From NCBI GenBank assembly GCA_017475045.1, contig JAFVGH010000082.1, forward strand, positions 1 through 64,000: a stretch of 64,000 bases of DNA, read 5' to 3'. Origin of the DNA: Fibrobacter sp. (GTDB lineage Bacteria > Fibrobacterota > Fibrobacteria > Fibrobacterales > Fibrobacteraceae). A program made the position numbers and the translations under genes. This document shows, piece after piece, positions 16,519-25,205 of this stretch. The notes under the pieces were generated by a model. It did not search any database and had not been told where the DNA came from. It saw only the letters and a list, made by a program, of their open reading frames with translations. Numbering within the stretch: the stretch's first letter is position 1; the number at the start of each line of letters is the position of its first letter.

Positions 16519-18062
16519 AAAAAGTAGCCAAGATCGTTCTCATTCTGCTTCTTGCTGTAGGCTTTGCGGCATCCTTTGCCCAGCAGCCTGCAGAGAGTGG
16601 CCCTTCGGAGCCAAACAAGAAGTTGTATAACTTCACCTTTGTGGATATGGACTTTGATGCCGTATTCCGTTCCCTTTCCGTGACGGCGGGCGTGGACATT
16701 CTCCTTGCTCCCGATGTAAAGGGCAAGATGAGCCTCAAGATCACCAAGAAGACTTGGCAAGAGACCTTGGACATTATCTGCGAGATTAATGACCTGACCT
16801 GGCTTATCCAGGACAAGTACATTGTTATCCAGCGTTCTAGCACTTATCAGGCCAAGCAGAAGAAACTTGCTGATGAAGAGGCGCAGGCTGAACAGAATGC
16901 TCCTTTGGTCCGTAAGAACTTCCAGGTGCACCACGCCAAGGCAGATGAGCTTGTGAAGGTGCTCGAAAGCATGAAGTCCAACCGTGGCCGTATTACGGTG
17001 GTAGAACGTACCAACTCTATCATTGTTTACGATACGGATTCCCGCATTGAGCAGATGGACAATGCCCTGACCGAGCTAGACGTGGAAACCCTCCAGATCA
17101 TGATTACCGCAAAGCTTGTGGTGGTGAACAGCGAACTTGCTCGCGAACTGGGTGTGGACTGGACTGCTACCATGGGAAGTACTTCTCTTACTCCTGGTAC
17201 CGCCGGTACTCCTAACGGAAGTGGCGCTGGCGATACCCGTACAAGTGCGGCTATCCGTTCTTTCCCCAACAAGGGAGTCTCTCCTGCTGTGAGCGGAGCC
17301 TCTACGGCTATTACCACCAGCGTTTTGGATAACCATTTGCAGTTGGCTATTTCCAACCTGATGGGTGACGCTTCTACCGAAGTGCTGGCTAGCCCCCAGG
17401 TTTCTACCTTGGACAACACCGAAGCTCAGGTGTTCATGGGTGACAAGGTCTCTATCCGTGTGATTGATGACAGTGGTGAATCTTCTACTCAGCTGGTGGA
17501 AACAGGTATCAAGCTGACGGTGACGCCCCACGTATCTGGCGACAACCGTATCTTGCTGGACCTGCATCCCGAAAACAACTCCTATGACTATGACTCCAAG
17601 GGTGAAATCGTCATTAGTACCCAGGAAGCCAAGACAAAGGTTGTGGTGGCTGATGGTGAAACCGTGGTTATCGGTGGTCTGACCCGTAATGAAACTCAGG
17701 AATCTGAAAGTGGCATCCCGTTTCTCAAGGATATCCCGCTGTTTGGTAACCTGTTCAAGTTCTCCCGTAAGTCTGTGGTCAAGAAAGACCTCGTGATTTT
17801 TGTGACTCCTCGCATTATCCGCAACTATATTGGTAATGTTGATATTTCCGAAGTCTCTGCTGAAAAGGGTAGCGCTCCTGCCGCTGCTCCTACGGCTCAG
17901 AAGGTGGAACAGAAGCCCGCTGAAAAGCCGGCTCCTGAGGCTGCTCCTGCTAAGCAGCAGGCTCCTGCAGCAGCACCTGCAAAACAAGAGGAAAAGCCGG
18001 CTGCCTCCAAGGCTCCCGCCGCTCCTGCTCCTGCGGCGAAAAGCGATAGCGACTGGGAATAA
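16515..18062 (+). CDS. pilQ: Type IV pilus secretin PilQ
   Basis: 515 residues with a GTG start overlapping the previous gene. The signal peptide ends near SFAQQ. An STN/N0-like domain (about 35-110, NFTFVDMDFDAVFRSLSVTAG) and one N1-type domain (about 130-195) come next. The secretin barrel core follows: LASPQVSTLDNTEAQVFMGDKV, TGIKLTVTPHVS and the hallmark VVIGGLTRN...GIPFLKDIPLFGNLFK. An Ala/Pro/Lys-rich tail of about 70 residues closes the protein. It forms the outer-membrane pore for the pilus. The AMIN peptidoglycan-binding domains typical of PilQ are missing and are found on the upstream PilP fusion. The operon ends here at a strong terminator. Confidence 0.92.
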   Translation: MKKVAKIVLILLLAVGFAASFAQQPAESGPSEPNKKLYNFTFVDMDFDAVFRSLSVTAGVDILLAPDVKGKMSLKITKKTWQETLDIICEINDLTWLIQDKYIVIQRSSTYQAKQKKLADEEAQAEQNAPLVRKNFQVHHAKADELVKVLESMKSNRGRITVVERTNSIIVYDTDSRIEQMDNALTELDVETLQIMITAKLVVVNSELARELGVDWTATMGSTSLTPGTAGTPNGSGAGDTRTSAAIRSFPNKGVSPAVSGASTAITTSVLDNHLQLAISNLMGDASTEVLASPQVSTLDNTEAQVFMGDKVSIRVIDDSGESSTQLVETGIKLTVTPHVSGDNRILLDLHPENNSYDYDSKGEIVISTQEAKTKVVVADGETVVIGGLTRNETQESESGIPFLKDIPLFGNLFKFSRKSVVKKDLVIFVTPRIIRNYIGNVDISEVSAEKGSAPAAAPTAQKVEQKPAEKPAPEAAPAKQQAPAAAPAKQEEKPAASKAPAAPAPAAKSDSDWE

Positions 18063-18086
18063 TCAGTATATCACAGTTTGAAAAAA

Positions 18087-18111
18087 GCCAGGACAATGGT
18101 CCTGGCTTTTT
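18087..18111 (+). terminator. Rho-independent terminator of the pil operon
   Basis: GCCAGGAC/GTCCTGGC 8-bp perfect stem, 4-base loop, flanked by A and T runs (five T directly after), 25 nt after the pilQ stop. Confidence 0.9.
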
Positions 18112-18143
18112 CTATATTGTACATTTGAGCAAGGAGCCTTTTG

Positions 18144-20624
18144 ATGTCCAATGTAGTTGATGATATTGTCTTAAATAGCGAACTGAATCCAGAGCAGGCT
18201 GCGGCTGCCAAAAAAATTGATGGCCCCATGCTGATTTTGGCGGGAGCGGGTTCGGGTAAGACGCGGGCTATCACCTACAAGATTGCTCATCTGGTTTCGT
18301 ACCATCAGGTGGAAGCCGACCGGATTCTGGCGGTGACCTTCACCAACAAGGCTGCACGAGAGATGAAGGAACGTATCCAGAAGCTTTTGCAGACCAGGTT
18401 GTCCTTCAACTGGATGGGAACCTTCCATTCTGTTTGCTTGAAGCTTTTGAGGCTTTGCCTTACTAAGGATTTCGTTATTCATGCTATGGGTGGGTCCTGG
18501 TATGACAGTAATTTCTCCATTTACGACGATGATGACCAAAAGAGGATTCTGAAAGAAATTCTCAAGGAAGAGCTGGGCGACAATTATGATGCCGCTGAAG
18601 TAAAGAAATTGCATGGCGCTATTTCCCGCTACAAGAATACAATCCTGTATACCAATGGCGAAGCGGTTTTGCAGACCCCAGATATTGCCATGGCGCGGGC
18701 GGAGTTTGCCGATGAGGAACGTAAGGCAAGGCTTTATTCGGAATACCAGAAGCGTCTTAAAGAATCTAACGCCATGGATTTCGATGATCTATTGTTCAAC
18801 ACGGTGTTGATGCTCCAGAAGGTACCGCATCTTGCGGAGCAACTGAGTGAACGTTACAGGTATGTGGTGGTAGACGAATACCAGGATACTAACGATGTCC
18901 AGTACGAACTTTTGAAATTGCTCATCAACGAACAGAAGAACGTGACGGTGGTGGGCGACGATGACCAAAGTATTTATGGTTGGCGTGGCGCGAATATCAA
19001 GATTATCCGCAATTTCCATCGGGATTTTGCGCCGGTAACCATTGTCAAATTGGAGCGTAATTACCGTTCCACGTCAAATATTGTGAAGGGGGCTGGTTCT
19101 GTCATTGCCAACAATGTACGCCCTCTAGAAATGCAGAAGGTTGTGTACTCCAAAGAAGAGGCTGGGGACCCTATCCGCGTGCGGCACGTAATGGACGATC
19201 GAAGCGAAGCCCAGCAAATTGCAGATCTTATCGCTGTAGCAGGTGAGGATAATTATTCCAAGACGGCGGTTTTCTACCGCACTAACGCCCAGTCACGTGT
19301 GATAGAAAAGGCTTTGAACGACAACCGCATTCCTTCGGTCATTTTCGGCGGAACCAGGTTTTGGGACCGCAAGGAAGTTAGGGATATTCTTTCGTATTTG
19401 CGCCTGCTTTCTAATGAAAAAGACGATGCGGCTCACTTGCGGGTCATCAATACCCCACCCCGTGCCATTGGAAAGACTTCTGTGGAATCGGTCCTCGCTC
19501 GTGTTCGTAATGGCGAGGGGTCTTTCTGGCAGATGTTGGTGGCAGAAGCTAATGGAAACACTCGTTCGGCACCCAAGCTGAAGGGCTTTGTGGACTTGGT
19601 CGAAACTTGGAAAGCCCTTGTGGCAGCAGGGGAGACGCCACTTCCGCTATTGGCAGAACGCATTGTGAATGACATCGCCTACAAGGAATTCTTGCGGAAG
19701 GATGATGAACTTTCTGCTGATGAACGTATTGGCAACGTGGACGAAATGATTAACGCCATCCGCGAATTTGATGAAGAACATCCGGGTGCAACCCTGGACG
19801 CTTTCCTTCAGGATATTTCCCTTTTGACTGATGGCGACAAGAAGGTGGATGCCTCTAAGGGTCAGGTGACTCTTATGACTATTCATATGGCTAAGGGCCT
19901 AGAATTCCATACTGTGCATATAGCTGGGTGTGATGAAGGCATTTTCCCGTTGATTCGTGAAAGCTCGATGCTGAGTGTTAAAGAGGCTAGTGACCAACTT
20001 GAAGAAGAACGTCGCCTGTTTTATGTGGGCTGTACCCGTGCTGAAAAGAAACTATACCTGTACCATGCGGAACGGAGGTTTTTCCAGGGGTCAATCCGTC
20101 CTTTCTTGCCATCCCGTTTTTTGAAAGAACTGGACCCGTCCGTTGTGGAATTTACGCCCTGCATAGACGAACGTCCTGCCTTTTCGGGTTGGACGCCCGA
20201 GGCATCGGCGACCCCGCGCTATAACCAGGCTCCCGCATTTGCCCGTAACCGAAGTTCGCTTTCCGGCTCTTCTTCTAGCTCCTCGAGCGTGTCTCGGTTC
20301 GGAGGGGCTAGCTTTGGTGGCTCCAGAAGTTCAATCCCGGAATCTGTTCGCAAGAACGATCGGCGGATAGTTTACCGTAATCCGGTCAAGGTAGCCTCTC
20401 CTGCAAAGTCTGTCGATGTATCTGGTCCGCGCATTGTCTATGACGAATACAGCGAGAATCCCTTCCATCCAGGAGCCCGTGTTCGGCACTCTAAGTACGG
20501 AATGGGAGTTATTACCCGCTGCTACGGCACGGGGGACAACGCCCGCGTAGACGTGCGTTTTGGCTCCGACAACGCGGTTCGGACCATTATCCTGAAATAT
20601 GCGGCTCTGGAAGTGGTCGGGTAG
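18144..20624 (+). CDS. pcrA: UvrD/PcrA-type 3'-5' DNA helicase
   Basis: 826 residues, superfamily 1A helicase of repair and replication. Visible motifs: GAGSGKT (Walker A), TFTNKAAREM (Ia), DEYQDTN (II), DDQSIYGWRGA (III), LERNYRS (IV), MTIHMAKGLEF (V) and FYVGCTRA (VI). A Ser-rich linker and a short Tudor-like C-terminal domain (PGARVRHSKYGMGVI..., about 770-825) follow; in PcrA/UvrD that domain contacts RNA polymerase. ATG 18144 has AAGGAG seven bases upstream; the TTG at 18141 is too close to it. A TATATTG box at 18113 overlaps the end of the pil terminator and may be its promoter. Confidence 0.92.
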   Translation: MSNVVDDIVLNSELNPEQAAAAKKIDGPMLILAGAGSGKTRAITYKIAHLVSYHQVEADRILAVTFTNKAAREMKERIQKLLQTRLSFNWMGTFHSVCLKLLRLCLTKDFVIHAMGGSWYDSNFSIYDDDDQKRILKEILKEELGDNYDAAEVKKLHGAISRYKNTILYTNGEAVLQTPDIAMARAEFADEERKARLYSEYQKRLKESNAMDFDDLLFNTVLMLQKVPHLAEQLSERYRYVVVDEYQDTNDVQYELLKLLINEQKNVTVVGDDDQSIYGWRGANIKIIRNFHRDFAPVTIVKLERNYRSTSNIVKGAGSVIANNVRPLEMQKVVYSKEEAGDPIRVRHVMDDRSEAQQIADLIAVAGEDNYSKTAVFYRTNAQSRVIEKALNDNRIPSVIFGGTRFWDRKEVRDILSYLRLLSNEKDDAAHLRVINTPPRAIGKTSVESVLARVRNGEGSFWQMLVAEANGNTRSAPKLKGFVDLVETWKALVAAGETPLPLLAERIVNDIAYKEFLRKDDELSADERIGNVDEMINAIREFDEEHPGATLDAFLQDISLLTDGDKKVDASKGQVTLMTIHMAKGLEFHTVHIAGCDEGIFPLIRESSMLSVKEASDQLEEERRLFYVGCTRAEKKLYLYHAERRFFQGSIRPFLPSRFLKELDPSVVEFTPCIDERPAFSGWTPEASATPRYNQAPAFARNRSSLSGSSSSSSSVSRFGGASFGGSRSSIPESVRKNDRRIVYRNPVKVASPAKSVDVSGPRIVYDEYSENPFHPGARVRHSKYGMGVITRCYGTGDNARVDVRFGSDNAVRTIILKYAALEVVG

Positions 20625-20679
20625 GTTAAAAAATTTTGAATTTGCTATATTGCAGATAGAAAAGAATTGGAGAGTTCCT

Positions 20680-20967
20680 ATGCTTGAAAGTGAAGAAGTC
20701 CTGAAGCTTGCAAAATTGTCCCGCCTGAGCATTTCCGAAGAGGAAATTCCTGCTATCAAGGGTCACCTGGACAAGATGCTTGACCATCTGGATGCCTTGA
20801 AGGCTCTGGACCTTTCTCATGTGGAGCCCATGACTGCCGTTGAAAACGGCGAGACCATTCTCCGCGAAGATGTACCTGTACAGGGCTTTACCTTGGAACA
20901 GGCTTTTGCAAATGCTCCGGCGGTGGAAAACGACCACTTTGCCATTCCCAAGGTTATTGGCGGCTAG
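20680..20967 (+). CDS. gatC: Asp-tRNA(Asn)/Glu-tRNA(Gln) amidotransferase subunit C
   Basis: 95 residues, the normal GatC length, with TTGGAG upstream and a TATATTG box at 20646. Recognisable features are EVLKLAKLSRLSISEEEI, LDKMLDHLDALKALDLSHVEPM and the C-terminal LREDVPVQG. GatC stabilises the GatCAB complex that amidates misacylated tRNAs. GatA and GatB are not in this window. Confidence 0.9.
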   Translation: MLESEEVLKLAKLSRLSISEEEIPAIKGHLDKMLDHLDALKALDLSHVEPMTAVENGETILREDVPVQGFTLEQAFANAPAVENDHFAIPKVIGG

Positions 20968-20987
20968 TAGCCTCCATTGCCTGGTCT

Positions 20988-21728
20988 ATGTCTCCTGTTT
21001 CTTGTATTGTTCCTGCCCGCATGGGGTCTTCCCGGTTTCCTGGGAAGCCGCTTTTTAAGTTGTGCGGCAAGGAGATGATTGTCCGCACGTTGGAACGTGC
21101 GGTCTTGGCGGAATGCTTTGACCGCATTGTCTGTGCCACCGATAGCGATGAAATCGCTGAGGTGGTGTCCCGGGCAGGATTTGAATTCCTGCTGACCGGG
21201 GAGGCGGCCACGGGCTCCGACCGGGTGGCCGCCGCCGCCCGCGCCTTGGACCTTGATTTGGTGGTGAACCTGCAGGGAGACGAACCCCTTGTTGAACCGA
21301 CCCTCTTGTGCGAGGTGGCGCGGGCCCTTGCCGAGCATCCCGACTGCTGGGTGACGGTGGCCTGCCCGCTTAAACCGGAAGATGTTCCCCTGAAGACGGT
21401 GGTGAAGGTTCTGGTAGAGAACGGCTTCGCTGTTGATTTCCGTCGAGAAATCCCCGTAGAAGGTGCTCCCCGTTGGTTCCAGCATCAGGGTATCTACGCC
21501 TATTCGCGAAAGTCTCGCGACGAATTTACTTCTTTGTCCCAGAATAAGCTTGAGTTGGAGCGTTCTTTGGAGCAGATGCGTATTATGGGTATACGCCCAA
21601 TCCGCATAGTCCAGAGCCCCTACGAAAGCATCTCTGTGGATGTGCCTTCTGACGCCAATGCCGTCGAAGCCTTGCTATATGAACATAGAATGCAGAGGCT
21701 TCCCGATGGGCAACCTGAACGCACCTGA
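20988..21728 (+). CDS. kdsB: 3-deoxy-manno-octulosonate cytidylyltransferase (CMP-KDO synthetase)
   Basis: 246 residues. Transfers CMP from CTP to KDO for LPS inner core synthesis. The nucleotidyltransferase motif is CIVPARMGSSRFPGKPL; VVNLQGDEPLVEP is the metal-binding segment, and PVEGAPRWFQHQGIYAYSR and LELERSLEQMRIMG are family signatures. The start is close behind gatC (20 nt). The 3' end overlaps the ComEA-like gene by 23 nt. Confidence 0.93.
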   Translation: MSPVSCIVPARMGSSRFPGKPLFKLCGKEMIVRTLERAVLAECFDRIVCATDSDEIAEVVSRAGFEFLLTGEAATGSDRVAAAARALDLDLVVNLQGDEPLVEPTLLCEVARALAEHPDCWVTVACPLKPEDVPLKTVVKVLVENGFAVDFRREIPVEGAPRWFQHQGIYAYSRKSRDEFTSLSQNKLELERSLEQMRIMGIRPIRIVQSPYESISVDVPSDANAVEALLYEHRMQRLPDGQPERT

Positions 21729-22176
21729 AAAACAAATCCTCCGAACAGCCCTCGTATTTTTAGTCCTGGGACTCCTTTTCCGTTACCTTCCTTGGGGAAT
21801 TCCCGCCATCGGACAGGTAGATAAATACTCCAATTTGGAATATGGAGCTGGTCAGCCTTTAGTCCAAAAAGATTTTGTACCGAGGTCGCCCGTGAATACA
21901 GATAAATTAACAAAAGCAATTGCAGGCGAGTACAAGCCTAAATCTCAGAAAAATAGGAAAAATAAGCAAAAAAAGCCAAATTTGCCTATACACATCAATC
22001 GTGCGGGGCTAGAAGAACTATGTGCCTTAAAGGGGGTAGGCCCCAAGCTGGCGGAGAAAATTTTGGCGTTTCGTATGCAAAAAGGCCCCTTTTCGGGCCC
22101 CCAGGACCTGGAAAAAGTGCCTGGAATTGGCAAGAAAAAATTAGAAGGCCTCCTACAGGGGGTAATTTTTGATTAG
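21706..22176 (+). CDS. ComEA-like helix-hairpin-helix DNA-binding protein
   Basis: 156 residues from ATG 21706, inside the end of kdsB. An N-terminal membrane helix (LRTALVFLVLGLLFRYL) is followed by a basic linker (KSQKNRKNKQKKP). A ComEA-type double helix-hairpin-helix closes the protein: INRAGLEELCALKGVGPKLAEKI then FSGPQDLEKVPGIGKKKLEGL. In competent bacteria ComEA binds incoming DNA in the periplasm. The type IV pilus genes nearby make DNA uptake plausible, but no ComEC/ComF is visible here. Confidence 0.82.
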   Translation: MGNLNAPEKQILRTALVFLVLGLLFRYLPWGIPAIGQVDKYSNLEYGAGQPLVQKDFVPRSPVNTDKLTKAIAGEYKPKSQKNRKNKQKKPNLPIHINRAGLEELCALKGVGPKLAEKILAFRMQKGPFSGPQDLEKVPGIGKKKLEGLLQGVIFD

Positions 22177-22211
22177 TTTTAGGGTGTACATTTTCATAAG
22201 TCGTTGAGTAT

Positions 22212-23126
22212 ATGAGTGATACGAAGATTTATCTAGGTATTGAGGTTGGGGATGCTTCCTTGAAAGTGGCCCTGTTGGACTCCGCCGAAAAGCGTGTTTT
22301 ACGCACGGCAATCCTCCAGACGGGGACCAGTCCTTTGGATGACGTTTACACTTTCGAAACGGTCCTCCAGGCTTGGTTGGAATCCTCTCAGCAGGAATCC
22401 ATAGAGGCGGTGTCCTTGTCTATTCCTGCATTCCGTTCCATTATCAGGCAAGTCTTTGTACCTGCCGAAGCCTGCGCTAACCGGGACGACTACCTGGAAT
22501 GGTACCTTGGACTTATTACCAACGCGGAGAAGGGTGCCTATATCATGGACTACCAGGTCCTGTGCGGTGATGCCTCTGTCGGGGAAACCGTTCTTTTGAT
22601 TGCCGTCCGTCGTGAATGGGTGGATGGTGTTCGTAAAGGCTTTCGTAACAAGGGGTTAGCACCTAAGACCATGGAAGTGGATGTGCTGTCCCTGTTGAAC
22701 TTGATGGATTCTGCAGACCATATTGATGGCCTGGAATGTGTGATTAAGGCAGATTTTGCCGGTGTTACCCTGATGTGGCTTTCTAAGGATCGTCTTCAGG
22801 ATTTGCGTTGTGTTTCTACACTGTCGTTGGTGAACAAGTCTGCCGAAGAGGCTTACGGTTTCTTGGCCAATGGAATACGCGAGCAGATTGATTTGGCCAA
22901 GGAAGACGATGTTTCCTTTGATGTTCGACAGATCCACCTTTGCGGTGAATTGGCCACGGATCCTCTGTTTATGAAAAATTTACAGGGCGCACTTCCGGAT
23001 TACCAGATTGTTTTGATGGATTCTTTCTCTAACCTTAGACTTCCGGTGGAAGAAGAAGATTCTGCTGCCGTTCTTAGCTGTGCTGGTGCTATCGGTGCGG
23101 CCTTGAACCTGATGGAGGAAGCATGA
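22212..23126 (+). CDS. PilM/GspL-like actin-fold protein (second copy)
   Basis: 304 residues. The opening IYLGIEVGDASLKVALLDS resembles the PilM/GspL nucleotide-binding start, and the later VKADFAGVTLMWL and SCAGAIGAALNLM occupy the positions of the second phosphate and adenosine segments. Overall similarity to PilM at 12169 is weak. Its stop overlaps the next start (ATGA), and the next gene looks like a PilN-type bitopic protein. The pair could be the inner-membrane platform of another pilus/secretion-like system, or a divergent competence unit with the preceding ComEA-like gene. The function is not established. Confidence 0.6.
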   Translation: MSDTKIYLGIEVGDASLKVALLDSAEKRVLRTAILQTGTSPLDDVYTFETVLQAWLESSQQESIEAVSLSIPAFRSIIRQVFVPAEACANRDDYLEWYLGLITNAEKGAYIMDYQVLCGDASVGETVLLIAVRREWVDGVRKGFRNKGLAPKTMEVDVLSLLNLMDSADHIDGLECVIKADFAGVTLMWLSKDRLQDLRCVSTLSLVNKSAEEAYGFLANGIREQIDLAKEDDVSFDVRQIHLCGELATDPLFMKNLQGALPDYQIVLMDSFSNLRLPVEEEDSAAVLSCAGAIGAALNLMEEA

Positions 23127-24133
23127 TACATTTGAACCTTATTGAAGCAGCCGAACGTTCTGCTGTGATGGAAACCGTGAACCCGGTTCATGTTACCGAT
23201 GTTCGCGCGGCAAGAAAATCTTCAAAGTCTAAGTTGCTGACCATTGGTCTTGCTGCGGCCTTTGTGGTGGTGGCCTTTAGTTGTTTCCTGAGTGTGTTTG
23301 GGGTCCCCGCTCCGTTACAGGGGGCTTTGCCTGAAGCATACTTGTCTTTGATCGGTGCTGAAGACCCAAGCCAAGCTCTGACCCTGGGTGCTGGACAGAC
23401 CACGACTGCAGGTGGTATTCTGGAAGCAGAAGCTGCTGCCGAACGAGCCGTGCTCAAGATGCGCGAGGGTATGACCGTGAAGCAGGTCGTGGCTGAAATC
23501 AATCCCAAGGCCCTGTATAACAACAGCCGTGTGAATTACGAGAGCTACCTGCCCTTGGAAAAGATCTCTTACCAGAAGGCGGCTAGCGCTCAGTTCCTCA
23601 CGTTCCTTACTACGGCAACACCCGATGATGTGGGCTTCTCGGATTGTATTTTCCAGACTCCCAACTACTACTACATTCGTGGTGTAGCGGCTAAGCCTAC
23701 GTCCCAGCGCAGTTTCTTGGAACGCGTGAAGGCAGTGAGCTCGGACTTCAGGACTCCGCCTATTCCCGAGAATGCTCCTGCTACAGACATTACCGCTTTT
23801 GGTTTGTTTAATGTTTCGACCCCGAATCTTGGTGCTGTTTCCAGTTTCGTCAAGTCGGCCGAAGTGGCTGAAGAAGTAAAGGCCCTGAAGGCACTCGCTA
23901 CCAATGCCAAGCTGAATCTCAAGGGACTAGAGAAGCCTGCAGTAGAAGACTTTGGCGTTTACAAGCGCTACTCCTACACGGTGTCTGCCAATTCGGATTT
24001 CCCGGAACTGCAGAACTTCGCATCGGCTTTGCTGGAATCTCCGGTTCGCGTAGGTGTCACGAAACTGGAAATGGTTTTCGCCAAGCGCGATATCCAGAGT
24101 TCCATGCAGTTCGTGATGTTCGTCGTTCCCTAA
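23123..24133 (+). CDS. PilN-like bitopic membrane protein (second copy)
   Basis: 336 residues. It opens MIHLNLIEAAERS, reminiscent of the PilN 'INLLP' tail that docks on PilM. A membrane helix (about 34-54, LLTIGLAAAFVVVAFSCFLSV) is followed by a periplasmic part. That part has an Ala-rich helix (ILEAEAAAERAVLKM) and two regions that may be ferredoxin-like domains (e.g. SYTVSANSDFPELQNFASALL). Coupled to the PilM-like gene by a 4-nt overlap. I do not recognise a named family; the PilN analogy rests on layout and gene order. Confidence 0.55.
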   Translation: MIHLNLIEAAERSAVMETVNPVHVTDVRAARKSSKSKLLTIGLAAAFVVVAFSCFLSVFGVPAPLQGALPEAYLSLIGAEDPSQALTLGAGQTTTAGGILEAEAAAERAVLKMREGMTVKQVVAEINPKALYNNSRVNYESYLPLEKISYQKAASAQFLTFLTTATPDDVGFSDCIFQTPNYYYIRGVAAKPTSQRSFLERVKAVSSDFRTPPIPENAPATDITAFGLFNVSTPNLGAVSSFVKSAEVAEEVKALKALATNAKLNLKGLEKPAVEDFGVYKRYSYTVSANSDFPELQNFASALLESPVRVGVTKLEMVFAKRDIQSSMQFVMFVVP

Positions 24134-24134
24134 T

Positions 24135-24683
24135 ATGCCTATTCGCATTACGGGTGGTGACCTCCGCGGACGGATGGTCCCTTCTCCTCCGAGTATGAAA
24201 ACCAGGCCTACGGGTTCTAGAACCCGTGAGGCTCTTTTCAATATTCTGCAGTCTGTGGATGGATTCCGTATGCTGGATCTATTTGCGGGCTCTGGTATTA
24301 TGGGTATCGAAGCTTTGAGCCGTGGGGCTTCCCATGTGGTGGCGGTGGAAATGGCGCACTCTCAGGCTCGTCTTTTGTTGCAAGGTTACAAGGCCTTGTC
24401 GCTGGAGTCAAAAGTTACTTTGTTTGAAAAGAACGTTTTGACCTTGGAAAAGGAGGAGCTGTGTGTTGAGGGGGGATTTGACCTCATTTATGCAGATCCG
24501 CCTTTCAAGGATATGGAGTATCCAGACTTGCGCTCTTTCTGGGAATGGCTGAATCCTGGCGGGGTGGCCGTATTCGAGGCTCCAAGTCGAAATCTTCCTG
24601 CTTGGGTAAGGGAATCTTCCGATGCGGGAATGGTGCAGGTCCGCCGCTACGGCGAATCGTCTCTGGTGATTTACAAGGGATAA
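24135..24683 (+). CDS. rsmD: 16S rRNA (guanine966-N2)-methyltransferase RsmD
   Basis: 182 residues, the expected size. The N-terminal RITGGDLRGRMVPSPPSMKTRPTG-type RNA-binding start includes the RPT segment typical of RsmD. The SAM-binding motif is MLDLFAGSGIMGIEALSRGA and the catalytic motif is YADPPF. It starts one base after the PilN-like gene, and coaD follows, as in many genomes (rsmD-coaD). Confidence 0.93.
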   Translation: MPIRITGGDLRGRMVPSPPSMKTRPTGSRTREALFNILQSVDGFRMLDLFAGSGIMGIEALSRGASHVVAVEMAHSQARLLLQGYKALSLESKVTLFEKNVLTLEKEELCVEGGFDLIYADPPFKDMEYPDLRSFWEWLNPGGVAVFEAPSRNLPAWVRESSDAGMVQVRRYGESSLVIYKG

Positions 24684-24699
24684 TTTTTATATTTACAGC

Positions 24700-25203
24700 A
24701 TGGAAAGAATTGCTGTATTTGCAGGGTCCTTTGACCCGTTTACCTTGGGGCATTTGGATATTGCCAAACGAGCCGCATCCCTCTTTGATGAGCTGTGGAT
24801 CGTCCTTGCCGTAAACGCCTCCAAAAAAAATATGTTTTCGGAAGAGGAACGCCTAACCTTCATAAACAAGTCTGTCGCAGGGATTCCCCATGTTAAAGTG
24901 ACTTCCTTTGACGGCTTGACTGTGGATTTTATGAAGAGCGTTGGCTCGAAGTTCTTGGTTCGGGGCGTGCGAGGTGCTATGGATGTAGAGTATGAACAGT
25001 CTATAGCCTGGAACAACCGCATGCTTTATCCTGAATGCGAAACGGTTATTTTGTCTAGCTCTTCAGAGCATCTGTCGTTAAGTAGTTCCGTGGTCCGTGA
25101 ACTTTTGAAGGCCGGGGTTTCGGATACCCTGGATGGACGTGAACTGCTTTCGAACTATGTTCATGTTGAAATTATCCCGATGTTATTAAAAGCCTTTCAC
25201 TAA
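24700..25203 (+). CDS. coaD: Phosphopantetheine adenylyltransferase
   Basis: 167 residues. Converts 4'-phosphopantetheine to dephospho-CoA. AVFAGSFDPFTLGHLDIAKRA carries the TxGH nucleotidyltransferase motif, and VRGVRGAMDVEYE is the conserved substrate loop. No SD is visible; a TATATTT box lies exactly 5 nt before the ATG, so transcription may begin at or near the start codon. Followed after 2 nt by the rhomboid gene. Confidence 0.93.
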   Translation: MERIAVFAGSFDPFTLGHLDIAKRAASLFDELWIVLAVNASKKNMFSEEERLTFINKSVAGIPHVKVTSFDGLTVDFMKSVGSKFLVRGVRGAMDVEYEQSIAWNNRMLYPECETVILSSSSEHLSLSSSVVRELLKAGVSDTLDGRELLSNYVHVEIIPMLLKAFH

Positions 25204-25205
25204 TC

